Source: CALHKP01 sp963558075 (GTDB lineage Bacteria; Bacillota; Clostridia; Peptostreptococcales; Anaerovoracaceae). From it: a DNA stretch of 31,420 nucleotides. The DNA lies in NCBI GenBank assembly GCA_963558075.1, contig CAUWFN010000023.1:1-31420 (forward strand), given 5' to 3'. Below, piece after piece: positions 15,937 to 24,684 of the stretch (the stretch's first letter is position 1; the number at the start of each line of letters is the position of its first letter). Below the pieces are notes generated by a model, which did not search any database, was not told where the DNA came from, and was given only the letters and a program-made list of their open reading frames with translations. The translations under genes and the position numbers were made by a program.

Positions 15937-16050
15937 ACATGCAAAGCAAAACATGAGCAGCGGTGAGGGTACAGTTTACCCGCCGGGAAAATCTGCTATG
16001 TATAAACTATGTGCAAAATCTTGTCGGCAACTCCGTACCCACTTAAAGAT
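15937..16050 (-). promoter_or_regulatory. Structured carAB leader, candidate riboswitch or protein-binding domain
   Basis: On the minus strand gggtac (16040-16035) pairs with gtaccc (15972-15967), extended past a 2-nt bulge by agtt with aact. Inside it gccg (16028-16025) pairs with cggc. The paired gccg is continuous with acaag, the sequence that could otherwise disrupt the first terminator, so the closed domain and the antiterminator are mutually exclusive. The PyrR-binding consensus is not visible and I do not recognise a known aptamer. Together with the promoter at 16063-16091 the leader is about 210-220 nt, typical of attenuation control. The ligand or protein is unknown. Confidence 0.55.
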
Positions 16051-16062
16051 TTCATTAAAAAA

Positions 16063-16091
16063 ATTATAGCATAGGCATTTGTGGGTGTCAA
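16063..16091 (-). promoter_or_regulatory. Promoter of carAB
   Basis: On the minus strand TTGACA (16091-16086) and TATAAT (16068-16063) match consensus with 17-bp spacing. This is the strongest promoter match in the window. The region 16092-16307 between it and the importer genes holds a plus-strand TATAAT (16095-16100) without a good -35, and nothing else I can identify. Confidence 0.85.
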
Positions 16092-16307
16092 TGCTATAAT
16101 CGCGGTCTATTGGGAAGCTAAAAAGTCGTAGATGAACTTGCTATATAGGCAAAACTAAAGAAATTTGGATGCCAAAAACATCGCAAAAAACCGCATGCTT
16201 TCGCCGATTATAACCCCCCGGGAGGCTTGCGGCAGCATAGCTGGCATATTAGAATGTACTTGTGTGATATTATTACTATATATAGAAGAAAAGATGGGGT
16301 AGAGGAT

Positions 16308-17906
16308 ATGAAAAAAACAAAGAAGTTATTCGTAGTGCTGATGTGCATACTCGCGTTATTTGCACTTACAGCATGCGGAAAAGATGATGCAAGAGATGCA
16401 GAATCTGTTGTTGTAACTATGCCGACGACAGCAGAACCTGAGGCGGGATTTGACCCTGCATACGGATGGGGCGCAGGAGAACATCCCCACGAGCCTCTTA
16501 TTCAGAGCACTCTTGTAAAAACAACAAAAGACATGGGAATCGAAAAGGATCTTGCGACTGAATATAGCGTAAGCGATGATGGCCTCGTGTGGACGGTAAA
16601 AATCAGAGATGACGTCAAATTCACAAACGGCGATAAGTTGAGCGCAAAAGACGTAGCTTTCACTTATAACAACTGTAAGGAAAACAGCTCTGTAAACGAT
16701 TTTACAATGCTAGACAAGGCAGAGGCAAAGGATGATACTACTGTAGAATTCAAGCTGACAAAGCCTTATTCACCATGGCCTTATACAATGGCTGTAGTTG
16801 GAATTGTGCCAGAAAAGGGATATAGCAAGGACTATGGTCAAAATCCTATCGGAAGCGGAAGATATATAATGAAGAAATGGGATAAGGGCCAGCAGGTTAT
16901 CCTAGAGGCAAACCCTGATTACTACGGCGAGCCTGTAAAAATGAAAAACGTTACAATCCTGTTCATGGAAGAAGATGCAGCTCTTGCAGCAGCTAAGGCA
17001 GGAGAAGTGGATGTAGCTCACACTGCGGCGACCTATGCATCAGATGTAAAAATCGACGGCTACGAAATCTTTAGCGCAAAATCTGTAGATAACAGAGGAA
17101 TTAATCTTCCTGCAATCGAGCCAGTAACAAAGGATGGGATAACATACGGCAACCGATTCCTTTCAGATGTAAACGTGAGAAGAGCTCTTAATATCGGCTT
17201 TGATAGAGAAAAACTGATAGACGAGGTTCTCGCAGGATATGGAAGCGCAGCCTATAGCGTATGCGATGGAATGCCTTGGGCAAGCGAAGATTCTAAGGTT
17301 GATTTTGATATAGAAAAATCAAAGGCAATGCTCGATGAAGCGGGCTGGAAGCTGAACAAAGACGGCATTCGCGAAAAGGATGGAAACAAAGCAGAGCTTA
17401 CAATCATGTTCTCTGCAGGAGACTCTGTAAGACAGTCAATTGCAGAAAATCTCGGAGTTCAGTTCGGCGAGCTTGGAGTTAAGGTAAAGACAGAAGGCGT
17501 TGACTGGGATAGTGCATATGACAGAGCTCAGAACAGTCCTCTAGTATGGGGATGGGGCGCGCAGAACCCTATGGAGCTTTACAATATCTACCACAGCCAG
17601 GCAGAAAGCCCTCTGGGACTTTGTGATTTTTCACCATACAAGAATGAAACTGTAGATGCATATATGGATAAGGCACTTCAGAACTCAGATACAGAAGCCG
17701 GAAACCAGCTATGGCAGAAGGCTCAGTGGGATGGACAAACTGGTGTAACTCAGGATGGAGATATTCCTTGGATATGGATCTGCAATGTGGATCATCTGTA
17801 TTATGCAAAGGACGGTCTAAAGATAGCTGAGCAGAAGATTCACCCTCACGGCCACGGATGGTCAATTGTAAACAATGTTGATGAGTGGAGCTGGGATAAT
17901 GAGTAA
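16308..17906 (+). CDS. Lipoprotein substrate-binding protein of peptide/nickel-type ABC importer
   Basis: 532 residues from the ATG at 16308, preceded by gtagagg; the open frame reaches 16227 but the lipoprotein signal begins here. The signal has a KKTKK start, a hydrophobic core and the lipobox LTAC with Cys23 as lipidation site. The remainder is a family 5 extracellular solute-binding protein (DppA/OppA/NikA type), with the usual WTVKIRDDVKFTNGDKLSAKDVAFTYN-like region split around residue 105. It captures peptide, nickel chelate or opine-like ligands outside the membrane; the substrate cannot be told. The stop overlaps the next start by a few bases, so translation of the two is coupled. 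Confidence 0.93.
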   Translation: MKKTKKLFVVLMCILALFALTACGKDDARDAESVVVTMPTTAEPEAGFDPAYGWGAGEHPHEPLIQSTLVKTTKDMGIEKDLATEYSVSDDGLVWTVKIRDDVKFTNGDKLSAKDVAFTYNNCKENSSVNDFTMLDKAEAKDDTTVEFKLTKPYSPWPYTMAVVGIVPEKGYSKDYGQNPIGSGRYIMKKWDKGQQVILEANPDYYGEPVKMKNVTILFMEEDAALAAAKAGEVDVAHTAATYASDVKIDGYEIFSAKSVDNRGINLPAIEPVTKDGITYGNRFLSDVNVRRALNIGFDREKLIDEVLAGYGSAAYSVCDGMPWASEDSKVDFDIEKSKAMLDEAGWKLNKDGIREKDGNKAELTIMFSAGDSVRQSIAENLGVQFGELGVKVKTEGVDWDSAYDRAQNSPLVWGWGAQNPMELYNIYHSQAESPLGLCDFSPYKNETVDAYMDKALQNSDTEAGNQLWQKAQWDGQTGVTQDGDIPWIWICNVDHLYYAKDGLKIAEQKIHPHGHGWSIVNNVDEWSWDNE

Positions 17907-18945
17907 AAACAAAGGGGAATTTAGAAGCGGCCTGCCGGAAACGGCGGGCCGCAGCTTTGCTTTATATGTATCAAAAAAATTAATAAGGATTGCTCTTCTT
18001 GTTTTTGCTGTGAGCATTGTAACCTTTGCTCTTATGGAAGCATCGCCAATTGATCCTCTATCTGCAAATGTGGGTCAGGCGGCTCTTGGCACTATGAGCA
18101 CAGAGCAAATATCAAAGCTCGAAAGCTACTGGGGCACAGATGTAAACCCTGTAGAGAGATATATGAACTGGGCGACGAGTTTTGTTCGAGGAGATATGGG
18201 AGTGTCCCTTCTATATAGGCAGCCTGTATCTAGCGTGATATGGGAAAGGCTTTCTAATTCATTGATTTTACTTGCAGCAGCGTGGCTGATTTCTGGGATA
18301 CTAGGATTCTTTCTCGGCGTAATTTCGGCGGTCAAAAGAGGGCGCCTTGCAGATAGAATCATAAGGGGATATTGCATCGTGATTTCGAGCACGCCTTCGT
18401 TTTGGATTGCCATGCTACTTCTTTTGATATTTGGGGTGTACCTTGGTATTTTTCCTGTTGGATTTAGCGCTCCTGTAGGCCAAGGGGCAGAAGATGCAAG
18501 CTTTATAGATCAGCTTAGACATGCGTTTTTACCAGCTCTTGCCCTAAGCATAACAGGGATTTCTGGAGTCTGCCTTCATACGAGGGAGAAGGTTATCGAT
18601 ATCTGTGAAAGCGATTATGTGACTTTTGCAAGGTGCAGAGGAGAGAGCGGTTTTGATATTTTTAGAAACCATATTCTGAGAAATGCGCTTCTGCCGGCGG
18701 TAACTATGCAGCTTTCAGGAATCGGTGAGATTTTCGGAGGGTCTGTTCTCGTGGAGCAGGTGTTCTCTTATGCAGGAATTGGCCAGGCGGCAGTGACTGC
18801 AGGACTTGGAAGCGATATGCCTCTTTTGATGGGTATAACTGTAATCATGTCGGTTATTGTATTTGCTGGAAACTTTACGGCAGACCTTCTGTACATGTTG
18901 ATTGACCCGAGAATGAGAAAAGGAGGGCTAAGCGGTGGAAAATAA
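17899..18945 (+). CDS. ABC importer permease, DppB/NikB type
   Basis: 348 residues. The ATG at 17899 overlaps the end of the binding-protein gene; an earlier in-frame ATG at 17875 lies deeper in that gene and is less likely. A short polar N-terminus is followed by a first helix (about 30-52), a long extracytoplasmic loop (SPIDPLSANVG and the ERYMNW region, typical of DppB proteins) and five further helices. The cytoplasmic EAA-like loop is recognisable in YVTFARCRGESGFDIFRNH with LRNALLPAVT. It forms the membrane channel with the next protein. Together with its neighbours it makes a complete importer in one operon. Confidence 0.93.
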   Translation: MSKNKGEFRSGLPETAGRSFALYVSKKLIRIALLVFAVSIVTFALMEASPIDPLSANVGQAALGTMSTEQISKLESYWGTDVNPVERYMNWATSFVRGDMGVSLLYRQPVSSVIWERLSNSLILLAAAWLISGILGFFLGVISAVKRGRLADRIIRGYCIVISSTPSFWIAMLLLLIFGVYLGIFPVGFSAPVGQGAEDASFIDQLRHAFLPALALSITGISGVCLHTREKVIDICESDYVTFARCRGESGFDIFRNHILRNALLPAVTMQLSGIGEIFGGSVLVEQVFSYAGIGQAAVTAGLGSDMPLLMGITVIMSVIVFAGNFTADLLYMLIDPRMRKGGLSGGK

Positions 18946-19756
18946 TATGCGAAAAAAGCTTTGCCTTTACCTAGCATTATCTGTGGTTTTGATTTCGGCC
19001 ATAATGGCTTTTGGATTTGTGTGGAAAAATCAGGCTCTTGTCTGTGATTTTACATCAAAAAATCTGCCCCCTTCAATTTCTCATTTATTTGGAACTGACT
19101 GGATGGGGCGAGATATGATTTATCGTACGTTTACAGGACTTTCGATAAGTATCGTAATTGGCCTTGCAGCTGCTTTGATAAGCGGAATTTTTGCCACATT
19201 CGCTGGAATCCTTGCGGGAACCTGCGGCAAAAAAACAGATGCGGCCGTTACTTTTTTGATTGATCTTGTGTCTGGAATTCCCCATATACTTTTGATGCTT
19301 CTTATCTCTGTTGCGGCAGGGAGAGGCCTTGGCGGAGTAATCCTTGCGGTTTCTTTGACTCACTGGACTCAGCTTGCGAGAGTTATGAGAGCGGAGGTTC
19401 TTCAGCTGAAAGACAGCGGATATATAAAGCTTGCGAAAAAAATGGGAAAATCGAGCGGATATATTATAAAGGAGCATTTGCTCAGTCATATACTTCCTCA
19501 GTTCATAGTTGGAATTGTTTTGACCTTTCCTCACGCTATACTTCATGAGGCTTCGATTACGTTCCTTGGATTTGGTCTTGACTCTAGTCAGCCGGCCATC
19601 GGGATTATTTTATCTGAATCGATGAAATATATGATTATGGGAAAATGGTATCTTGCATTTTTCCCTGGACTTATGCTTGTGATAACTGTTGCGGTGTTTT
19701 GGAAAATTGGGGATCTGACGAGAAAGCTTCTAGATCCGCACAGTCTTCATGAGTAG
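18935..19756 (+). CDS. ABC importer permease, DppC/NikC type
   Basis: 273 residues from a GTG at 18935, chosen because aggaggg lies 7 nt before it and it overlaps the previous gene by 11 bp; an ATG at 18947 is the alternative. An N-terminal helix (about 5-28) is followed by HLFGTDWMGRDM, a hallmark of DppC proteins, and five more helices. The EAA loop is at YIKLAKKMGKSSGYIIKEHLL, with HILPQ after it. The C-terminal LLDPHSLHE resembles the usual RDLLDP end. It pairs with the preceding permease to form the translocation pore. Confidence 0.93.
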   Translation: MENNMRKKLCLYLALSVVLISAIMAFGFVWKNQALVCDFTSKNLPPSISHLFGTDWMGRDMIYRTFTGLSISIVIGLAAALISGIFATFAGILAGTCGKKTDAAVTFLIDLVSGIPHILLMLLISVAAGRGLGGVILAVSLTHWTQLARVMRAEVLQLKDSGYIKLAKKMGKSSGYIIKEHLLSHILPQFIVGIVLTFPHAILHEASITFLGFGLDSSQPAIGIILSESMKYMIMGKWYLAFFPGLMLVITVAVFWKIGDLTRKLLDPHSLHE

Positions 19757-19767
19757 GGGGTGAAAAG

Positions 19768-21246
19768 ATGAAATCTGAATATATATTGGAAATAAAAAAC
19801 CTTAATATTTCCTTTAGCCAGTACGATGCGGCCCTGAGCAAAAGCGAGTATGAGACAATCAAAAGGCTTGATGTATCGGTGAAGAAGGGCGAAATGGTAG
19901 CCGTTGTCGGAAGCAGCGGCTCGGGAAAAAGTCTTCTCGCTCATGAAATTATGGGGATTTTACCATACAATGCAAAAGTAAGCGGTGATGTACTGTTTTG
20001 CGGAAGTCCTCTTACAGAAGAGAGGCGCAAAGAGCTCATTGGAAGAAAAATCGTACTAGTTCCCCAGAGCCTTTCGTATCTTGACCCACTTCAAAAGACA
20101 GGACGGCAGATTCTTGCAGGGAGAGAAACGCCGGAGCGCAGAAAACGCCTTGACAATCTACTTTCGCGATATCATCTCCCGGAAAAGGTGAAAAATCTCT
20201 ATCCATTTGAGCTTTCTGGTGGGATGCAGAGAAGAGTGCTTGTTTCTACGGCAGTCATCGAAAGCCCTGATCTTGTCATCGCCGATGAGCCAACTCCTAA
20301 CCTTGACCTTGAACTTGCAAAGCGGGTTATGACTCATTTTCGCGAGCTTGCAGATAGTGGATGCGGCGTTCTTGTGATTACTCATGACCTTGAGCTTGCC
20401 CTTGAAACATGCGACAGGCTTGTAATTTTTCATGACGGAATGAGTGTTCATGAGTGTAGACCTTCAGAGTTTGAAAAACTGAAATCCGCAAAAGAAGGTT
20501 TTGCAAAAGAGCTTTATCTTGCCTTAGCAGGAGCAAAAAAAAGCGCTTGCAAGCCCTGCGAAAAAGGCTACGACAAAGAAAATGCCCAAGGCGCTTGCGA
20601 TTCTCTTTCTATGGACCAGCCCGTAGAAAAACCAATTAGCGAAAAAGTTATTCTCTCTGCAGAAAATCTTACTTTCGGATACGGAGATGGACAGGAAAAT
20701 ATTCTCGAAAATTTCTCTCTTGAGCTTCGAGAGGGCGAGCGCATAGGAATTTTTGCAAAGAGCGGACGCGGCAAAACTACGCTGTGTAAATTGCTTTCCG
20801 GCTACGAGAGGCCAAAGAAGGGCATTGTTTCATTCGAAGGAAAAAACATTTATGATTATGACGGCTACTGCCCTGTTCAGATGATCTGGCAGGAGCAAAA
20901 CCTTGCGGTGAACCCGCGCATGAAAATGGCAAAGGTCCTTGCAGAGGGCGATGAGGTTTCGGATTCTATCGTAAAAGCTCTTGGAATTAGAAAGGAATGG
21001 ATGAGCCGCTACAGAAACGAGCTTTCAGGAGGGGAGATTCAGAGGTTTTGCATAGCAAGGGCCCTAGGCAAGCGAACAAAGGTGCTCGTCTGCGATGAGA
21101 TTACTACGATGATGGATCTTGTAAGTCGCAGAAAAATATGGGAATTTCTGCTTAAGGAGACAGAAAGCCGGGGAATTTGTATGATTGTTGTAAGTCACAG
21201 CAGAAGTTTACTTGAAAATGTATGCGATAGAATAATAGACTTATAG
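19768..21246 (+). CDS. Fused double ATP-binding subunit of the importer
   Basis: 492 residues with two ABC ATPase domains joined, in place of the separate DppD and DppF proteins. Domain 1: Walker A GSSGSGKS (48-55), signature LSGGM (149-153), Walker B LVIADEPT (169-176), H-loop THD. Domain 2 starts near 295: Walker A is AKSGRGKT (330-337) with Ala in place of the first Gly, signature LSGGE (419-423), Walker B LVCDEITT (440-447) with Ile in place of the usual Pro, H-loop SHS. The linker (about 250-295) is Lys/Ala-rich with several Cys. Domain 2 is also shorter. ATPase activity is expected at least for domain 1. The ATG is preceded by taggggg, and a strong terminator follows. Confidence 0.92.
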   Translation: MKSEYILEIKNLNISFSQYDAALSKSEYETIKRLDVSVKKGEMVAVVGSSGSGKSLLAHEIMGILPYNAKVSGDVLFCGSPLTEERRKELIGRKIVLVPQSLSYLDPLQKTGRQILAGRETPERRKRLDNLLSRYHLPEKVKNLYPFELSGGMQRRVLVSTAVIESPDLVIADEPTPNLDLELAKRVMTHFRELADSGCGVLVITHDLELALETCDRLVIFHDGMSVHECRPSEFEKLKSAKEGFAKELYLALAGAKKSACKPCEKGYDKENAQGACDSLSMDQPVEKPISEKVILSAENLTFGYGDGQENILENFSLELREGERIGIFAKSGRGKTTLCKLLSGYERPKKGIVSFEGKNIYDYDGYCPVQMIWQEQNLAVNPRMKMAKVLAEGDEVSDSIVKALGIRKEWMSRYRNELSGGEIQRFCIARALGKRTKVLVCDEITTMMDLVSRRKIWEFLLKETESRGICMIVVSHSRSLLENVCDRIIDL

Positions 21247-21268
21247 CAAAAAAGACATTTATAAAAAG

Positions 21269-21314
21269 AAGGCTGCATGCCAGAGAAAAATCTGGTACAT
21301 GCAGCCTTTTTTTT
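21269..21314 (+). terminator. Terminator of the ABC importer operon
   Basis: Arms aaggctgcatg (21269-21279) and catgcagcctt (21298-21308), with an inner ccaga/tctgg pair, are followed by a run of eight T. Confidence 0.9.
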
Positions 21315-21386
21315 CGTAGTTAGGGGATTTGTTAAGAAAAATTAAGGCCTGTTAATAAATTAACTATGTCATTTGCTTCTTTAGAA

Positions 21387-21395
21387 TGGTATAAT
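21387..21395 (+). promoter_or_regulatory. Extended -10 promoter of the phosphodiesterase gene
   Basis: The sequence TGGTATAAT is an extended -10 element; no clear -35 precedes it. It lies 72 nt before the start codon, and an imperfect inverted repeat (atgtacgtcatga with acatgatgtgcat) occupies part of the leader. Confidence 0.45.
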
Positions 21396-21467
21396 ATTTA
21401 TGTACGTCATGATGGGGGAGCCTTTTGGCGACATGATGTGCATATTCAAATGAGGAGGATAAATTTG

Positions 21468-22040
21468 ATGAGAATAATTATTGCATCTGATATACACGGT
21501 TCTGCGACATACTGCAGAGCACTTGTTAATGTTTTTGAAAAGAGCCATGCGGACAAGCTTGTGCTGCTTGGTGATATCTTGTATCACGGTCCGAGAAACG
21601 AGCTTCCGGGAGGATATGCGCCAAAGGATGTAATCACAATGCTAAACTCAATCTCTGGCAAGATTCTCTGTGTAAGAGGAAACTGCGAGGCAGAGGTGGA
21701 CCAGATGGTTCTTGATTTTCCTGTAATGGCCGAATATGCTCTTATACCAGTAGAAGACAGAATGATGTTTGTAACACACGGCCATAACTTCAATGAAGAA
21801 AACGTACCGCCTATGGCAGAGGGCGACATTCTTTTGAACGGTCATACGCATATTCCGGCTGTTAGAGAGCACGAACACTACATATATATGAACCCAGGCT
21901 CAACATCAATCCCAAAGGAAGACAGCTGCAACAGCTTCATGCTTCTTGACGGCGGAAATTTCAGATGGTACAGCCTTGAGGATGCAATAGATGCAGATGG
22001 AATCGAAGAAATCGAGCCGTATATGGAATACACACTTTAG
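21468..22040 (+). CDS. yfcE: YfcE-type metallophosphodiesterase
   Basis: 190 residues from the ATG at 21468, which follows gaggagg; the longer frame from 21366 contains the promoter and is not translated. The calcineurin-like motifs are all present and close together: SDIHG (7-11), LGDILYHGPRN, VRGNCE, THGH and NGHTHIP. This compact form matches the MJ0936/YfcE family of Mn-dependent phosphodiesterases. Activity is known on artificial phosphodiesters and the natural substrate is unsettled. No signal peptide, so cytoplasmic. A HAD hydrolase gene begins 44 nt downstream and is probably cotranscribed. Confidence 0.88.
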   Translation: MRIIIASDIHGSATYCRALVNVFEKSHADKLVLLGDILYHGPRNELPGGYAPKDVITMLNSISGKILCVRGNCEAEVDQMVLDFPVMAEYALIPVEDRMMFVTHGHNFNEENVPPMAEGDILLNGHTHIPAVREHEHYIYMNPGSTSIPKEDSCNSFMLLDGGNFRWYSLEDAIDADGIEEIEPYMEYTL

Positions 22041-22084
22041 ATAAACCTTAGAAAAAAGACACTTGATACATGGGAGGCGGTCAT

Positions 22085-22735
22085 ATGATGAAAGGTGCCA
22101 TTTTTGATGTCGACGGGACTTTGCTAGATTCTATGGGCGTATGGAATTCGGCAGGAAGAAACTTCCTGAAGAAGCTTGGAATCGAGGCAACGCCTGAGCT
22201 TGGCGATATAATGTTTACGCTTACTACAGCAGAAAGCGCAGAATATCTTGCAGATAATTTTGATGTTGGGATGAGCTGCGATGAGATAATAGAGGGAATC
22301 AACGCCGAGGTTGAAAAGTTTTATTTTACTCAGGCAGATTTTAAGCCTGGCGCAAGAGAGCTTTTAGATGAGCTTCGCGAAAAAGGTGTAAGGATGGCAG
22401 TGGCCACATCCACCGAAAGATACTGCATCGAAGCCGCTTTTGAAAGACTTGGAATTATAGATTACTTTGACGTGATTTTGTCATGCACAGACGTAGGAAA
22501 ATCAAAAGAGCATCCTGATATTTTCTTTGAAGCTATTCGCTCTACCGGAACAAAACCAGAGGAAACTTGGGTTTTCGAGGATGGGCTTTACTCAATCAAA
22601 ACAGCAAAAAAGGCCGGCTTTTCGACGGTTGGCGTCTTTGATGAAATTAGCCTAAAGGATCAGGAAGAAATAAAAAATTGCGTAGATTTGTATCTGGAGG
22701 ATTTGAGAGACTTTAATGGAGAATTTATTAAATAG
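22085..22735 (+). CDS. HAD-superfamily hydrolase, beta-phosphoglucomutase-like
   Basis: 216 residues. The start at 22085 is chosen for its distance from gggagg (22072-22077); the next codon is also ATG. Motif I FDVDGTLLDS (7-16) supplies the nucleophile and acid Asp pair, motif II is in VATST, motif III uses a Lys near SCTDVGKSKEHPD, and motif IV is VFEDGLYSI. A helical cap between residues 16 and 85 marks subfamily I, as in phosphoglycolate phosphatase or beta-phosphoglucomutase. It probably removes phosphate from a small sugar or nucleotide; the substrate is open. Its 3' end overlaps the MFS gene by 20 bp, which suggests translational coupling. Confidence 0.9.
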   Translation: MMKGAIFDVDGTLLDSMGVWNSAGRNFLKKLGIEATPELGDIMFTLTTAESAEYLADNFDVGMSCDEIIEGINAEVEKFYFTQADFKPGARELLDELREKGVRMAVATSTERYCIEAAFERLGIIDYFDVILSCTDVGKSKEHPDIFFEAIRSTGTKPEETWVFEDGLYSIKTAKKAGFSTVGVFDEISLKDQEEIKNCVDLYLEDLRDFNGEFIK

Positions 22736-23930
22736 GCAGTATGCGGCAATTCATGGAACATACTGGATGTATTATGGCGTTATATGTAGCTTTTCGTCAG
22801 TATTTTTGCTGGCTAGGGGGTATTCTAACTCAGAGATCGGAATAATCCTTGCTGCCGGCAACGTTCTTGCAGTTTTTGTTCAGCCATTTGTAGCTGACTT
22901 TGCAGACAGAAGCAAAAGATTTTCTGTATTTTCCATCATGGAAATTTTGGCGGCGATACTGTTTGTTTTGACGGCGCTCATGTACGTGATTCAGCGAAAA
23001 AGTGCGCTTCTCATGCTCATATATGTGATGGCCTTTGCTTGGATGAATATTATTCAGCCCTTCTGCAATGCCCTTAGCTTTCGTCTTGAAGAGGCTGGCG
23101 TTTCCATAAACTTTGGCGTGGCAAGAAGCATGGGTTCGTTTACCTATGCTGTTATGTGCATGATTCTCGGCGGAATCATAGAAAGAAAAGGTGTAAATGT
23201 TTTGCCTGTTACAGGAATGGGCGTAGTTTTTTTGTTTATACTTTCTATAGTCATCTTGTCAAAATCATTTGCAAGGGCAAAGAGCATGAACAAAGCAGCT
23301 GCAGGGCCTGAGGCTGTTTCGCAAGATGAGGAATACGAGGAAATAAATCTCGTTTCTTTTGCTAAGAGAAACAAAATGTTTATAGTCGTAAACATAGGTG
23401 TGCTTGGCCTTTATTTCGCAAACTCGATACTTAACACATACATGGCTCAGATTGCTTCAAATGTAGGAGGTAATAGCGAGGATGTCGGAAGAATTTTTTC
23501 CCTGCTTGCCTTCATGGAGATTCCTACCCTTGTGCTTTTTGATAGGCTTCACAAGAGATTTACATGTAGTAGCATGATGAAGTTTTCGGCGGCAGCCTTT
23601 GTTCTTTGGATTGGAATCTGCACAGTTGCGCCTAATGTATGGGTGCTTCTTTTGGCACAGCTCATACAGCCATTTTCATTTGCACTGTTTCTTCCTGCTA
23701 TTGTTCATTTTATTGATGATAACATGTCAAAGGGCGAGGCGGTAAAGGGCCAGATGCTGTTTACAACGACTACGACGGTAGCTGCTATATTTGCAAGTCT
23801 TATCGGAGGCGCAATTCTAGATGCTAGCGGCGCTAGACTTTTGACTCTGACAGGAACAGCAGTTACAGCAGTCGGAGCATTTATAATATTTGTATCAGTA
23901 GACAAAGTAAAAAAGAGTAAGTCTGTGTAG
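22716..23930 (+). CDS. Major facilitator transporter, MFS_1-like (LacY/nucleoside type)
   Basis: 404 residues with about twelve membrane helices in two halves separated by a hydrophilic loop (around 190-215, KAAAGPEAVSQDEEYEE). The cytoplasmic loop VADFADRSKRF near residue 60 is the degenerate MFS motif between helices 2 and 3. The overall look, including the N-terminal YWMYYGVICSFSSVFLLARGY stretch, fits the MFS_1-like group, which includes sugar and nucleoside proton symporters. The start overlaps the HAD gene; its nearest ggagg is some 15 nt upstream, so coupling with the preceding gene is likely. The substrate cannot be assigned. Confidence 0.88.
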   Translation: MENLLNRQYAAIHGTYWMYYGVICSFSSVFLLARGYSNSEIGIILAAGNVLAVFVQPFVADFADRSKRFSVFSIMEILAAILFVLTALMYVIQRKSALLMLIYVMAFAWMNIIQPFCNALSFRLEEAGVSINFGVARSMGSFTYAVMCMILGGIIERKGVNVLPVTGMGVVFLFILSIVILSKSFARAKSMNKAAAGPEAVSQDEEYEEINLVSFAKRNKMFIVVNIGVLGLYFANSILNTYMAQIASNVGGNSEDVGRIFSLLAFMEIPTLVLFDRLHKRFTCSSMMKFSAAAFVLWIGICTVAPNVWVLLLAQLIQPFSFALFLPAIVHFIDDNMSKGEAVKGQMLFTTTTTVAAIFASLIGGAILDASGARLLTLTGTAVTAVGAFIIFVSVDKVKKSKSV

Positions 23931-23988
23931 CTTTGCAGCGCATAGATTTTGATATTTTGAACCTTACGGTAAAGAGAAAGGGGGATTT

Positions 23989-24684
23989 ATGAAAGAGAGA
24001 AAAATTCTGATTGTAGACGATGATCCTAATATCAGAGAAGTGCTTTCTATTCTGCTGGGAAGCGAGGGATATGTCGTAGAACAGGCAGAAGATGGAACTA
24101 CAGCGATAGAAAAAATAAAGGGTGATAGAAATTTTGACCTTGTAATACTGGATATAATGATGCCGGGAATTTCCGGTGTCGAGGCTTGCACAGAAATCAG
24201 AAAGTGCTCCAAGGTTCCGGTGCTTTTTCTGACAGCAAAATCGCAAGATCAGGACAAGGTAGATGCATATACAGAAGGCGGCGATGATTATCTTGTGAAG
24301 CCGTTTTCGCAGACTGAGCTTCTGATGAAGGTAAAGTCCCTAATTAGAAGATATAACGAGTATCAGGCCGCTCCAGAAGAAGAGGTTACTATGCTCGGAA
24401 GCAATATAACTATCGACGAAAAAACTCACTCTGCAGTAAAAGAGGGGAAGAAAATCAGACTCACAGAAAAAGAGTTTGCAATTCTTCAGTATTTTATCGA
24501 CCATCGCGGTGAAATTGTCGGAAACAAAGACCTTTATGAGGGTGTCTGGGGTGAATCGTACCTGCCTTCAGATGGAAACAGCATAATGGTTCATATTCTG
24601 AATCTGAGAAAGAAGCTTGAGGATGATGTAAACCATCCGACTTTGATTAAGACAATATGGGGAAAGGGGTACAAGGTTGAGTAG
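23989..24684 (+). CDS. OmpR/PhoB-family response regulator
   Basis: 231 residues. The receiver domain has the acidic pair in VDDD (9-12), the phosphorylation site Asp55 in LVILDIMMPG, the Thr/Ser switch in FLTAKS and the conserved Lys in LVKPF. A winged-helix DNA-binding domain (about 130-231) follows, with typical LTEKEFAIL and NSIMVHILNLRKKL segments. It receives phosphate from the kinase encoded next and controls transcription of unknown genes. agggggat lies just before the ATG. The kinase gene overlaps its stop by 8 bp. Confidence 0.95.
   Translation: MKERKILIVDDDPNIREVLSILLGSEGYVVEQAEDGTTAIEKIKGDRNFDLVILDIMMPGISGVEACTEIRKCSKVPVLFLTAKSQDQDKVDAYTEGGDDYLVKPFSQTELLMKVKSLIRRYNEYQAAPEEEVTMLGSNITIDEKTHSAVKEGKKIRLTEKEFAILQYFIDHRGEIVGNKDLYEGVWGESYLPSDGNSIMVHILNLRKKLEDDVNHPTLIKTIWGKGYKVE

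Noticed and set aside
15828..15944. N-terminal extension of carA
   Set aside because: The extension is encoded by the attenuator hairpins; the downstream ATG has a proper ribosome binding site and begins the family alignment.
23881..24246. A 121-residue minus-strand frame opposite the response regulator
   Set aside because: It is antisense to a clear OmpR-family gene and has the composition of a shadow frame.
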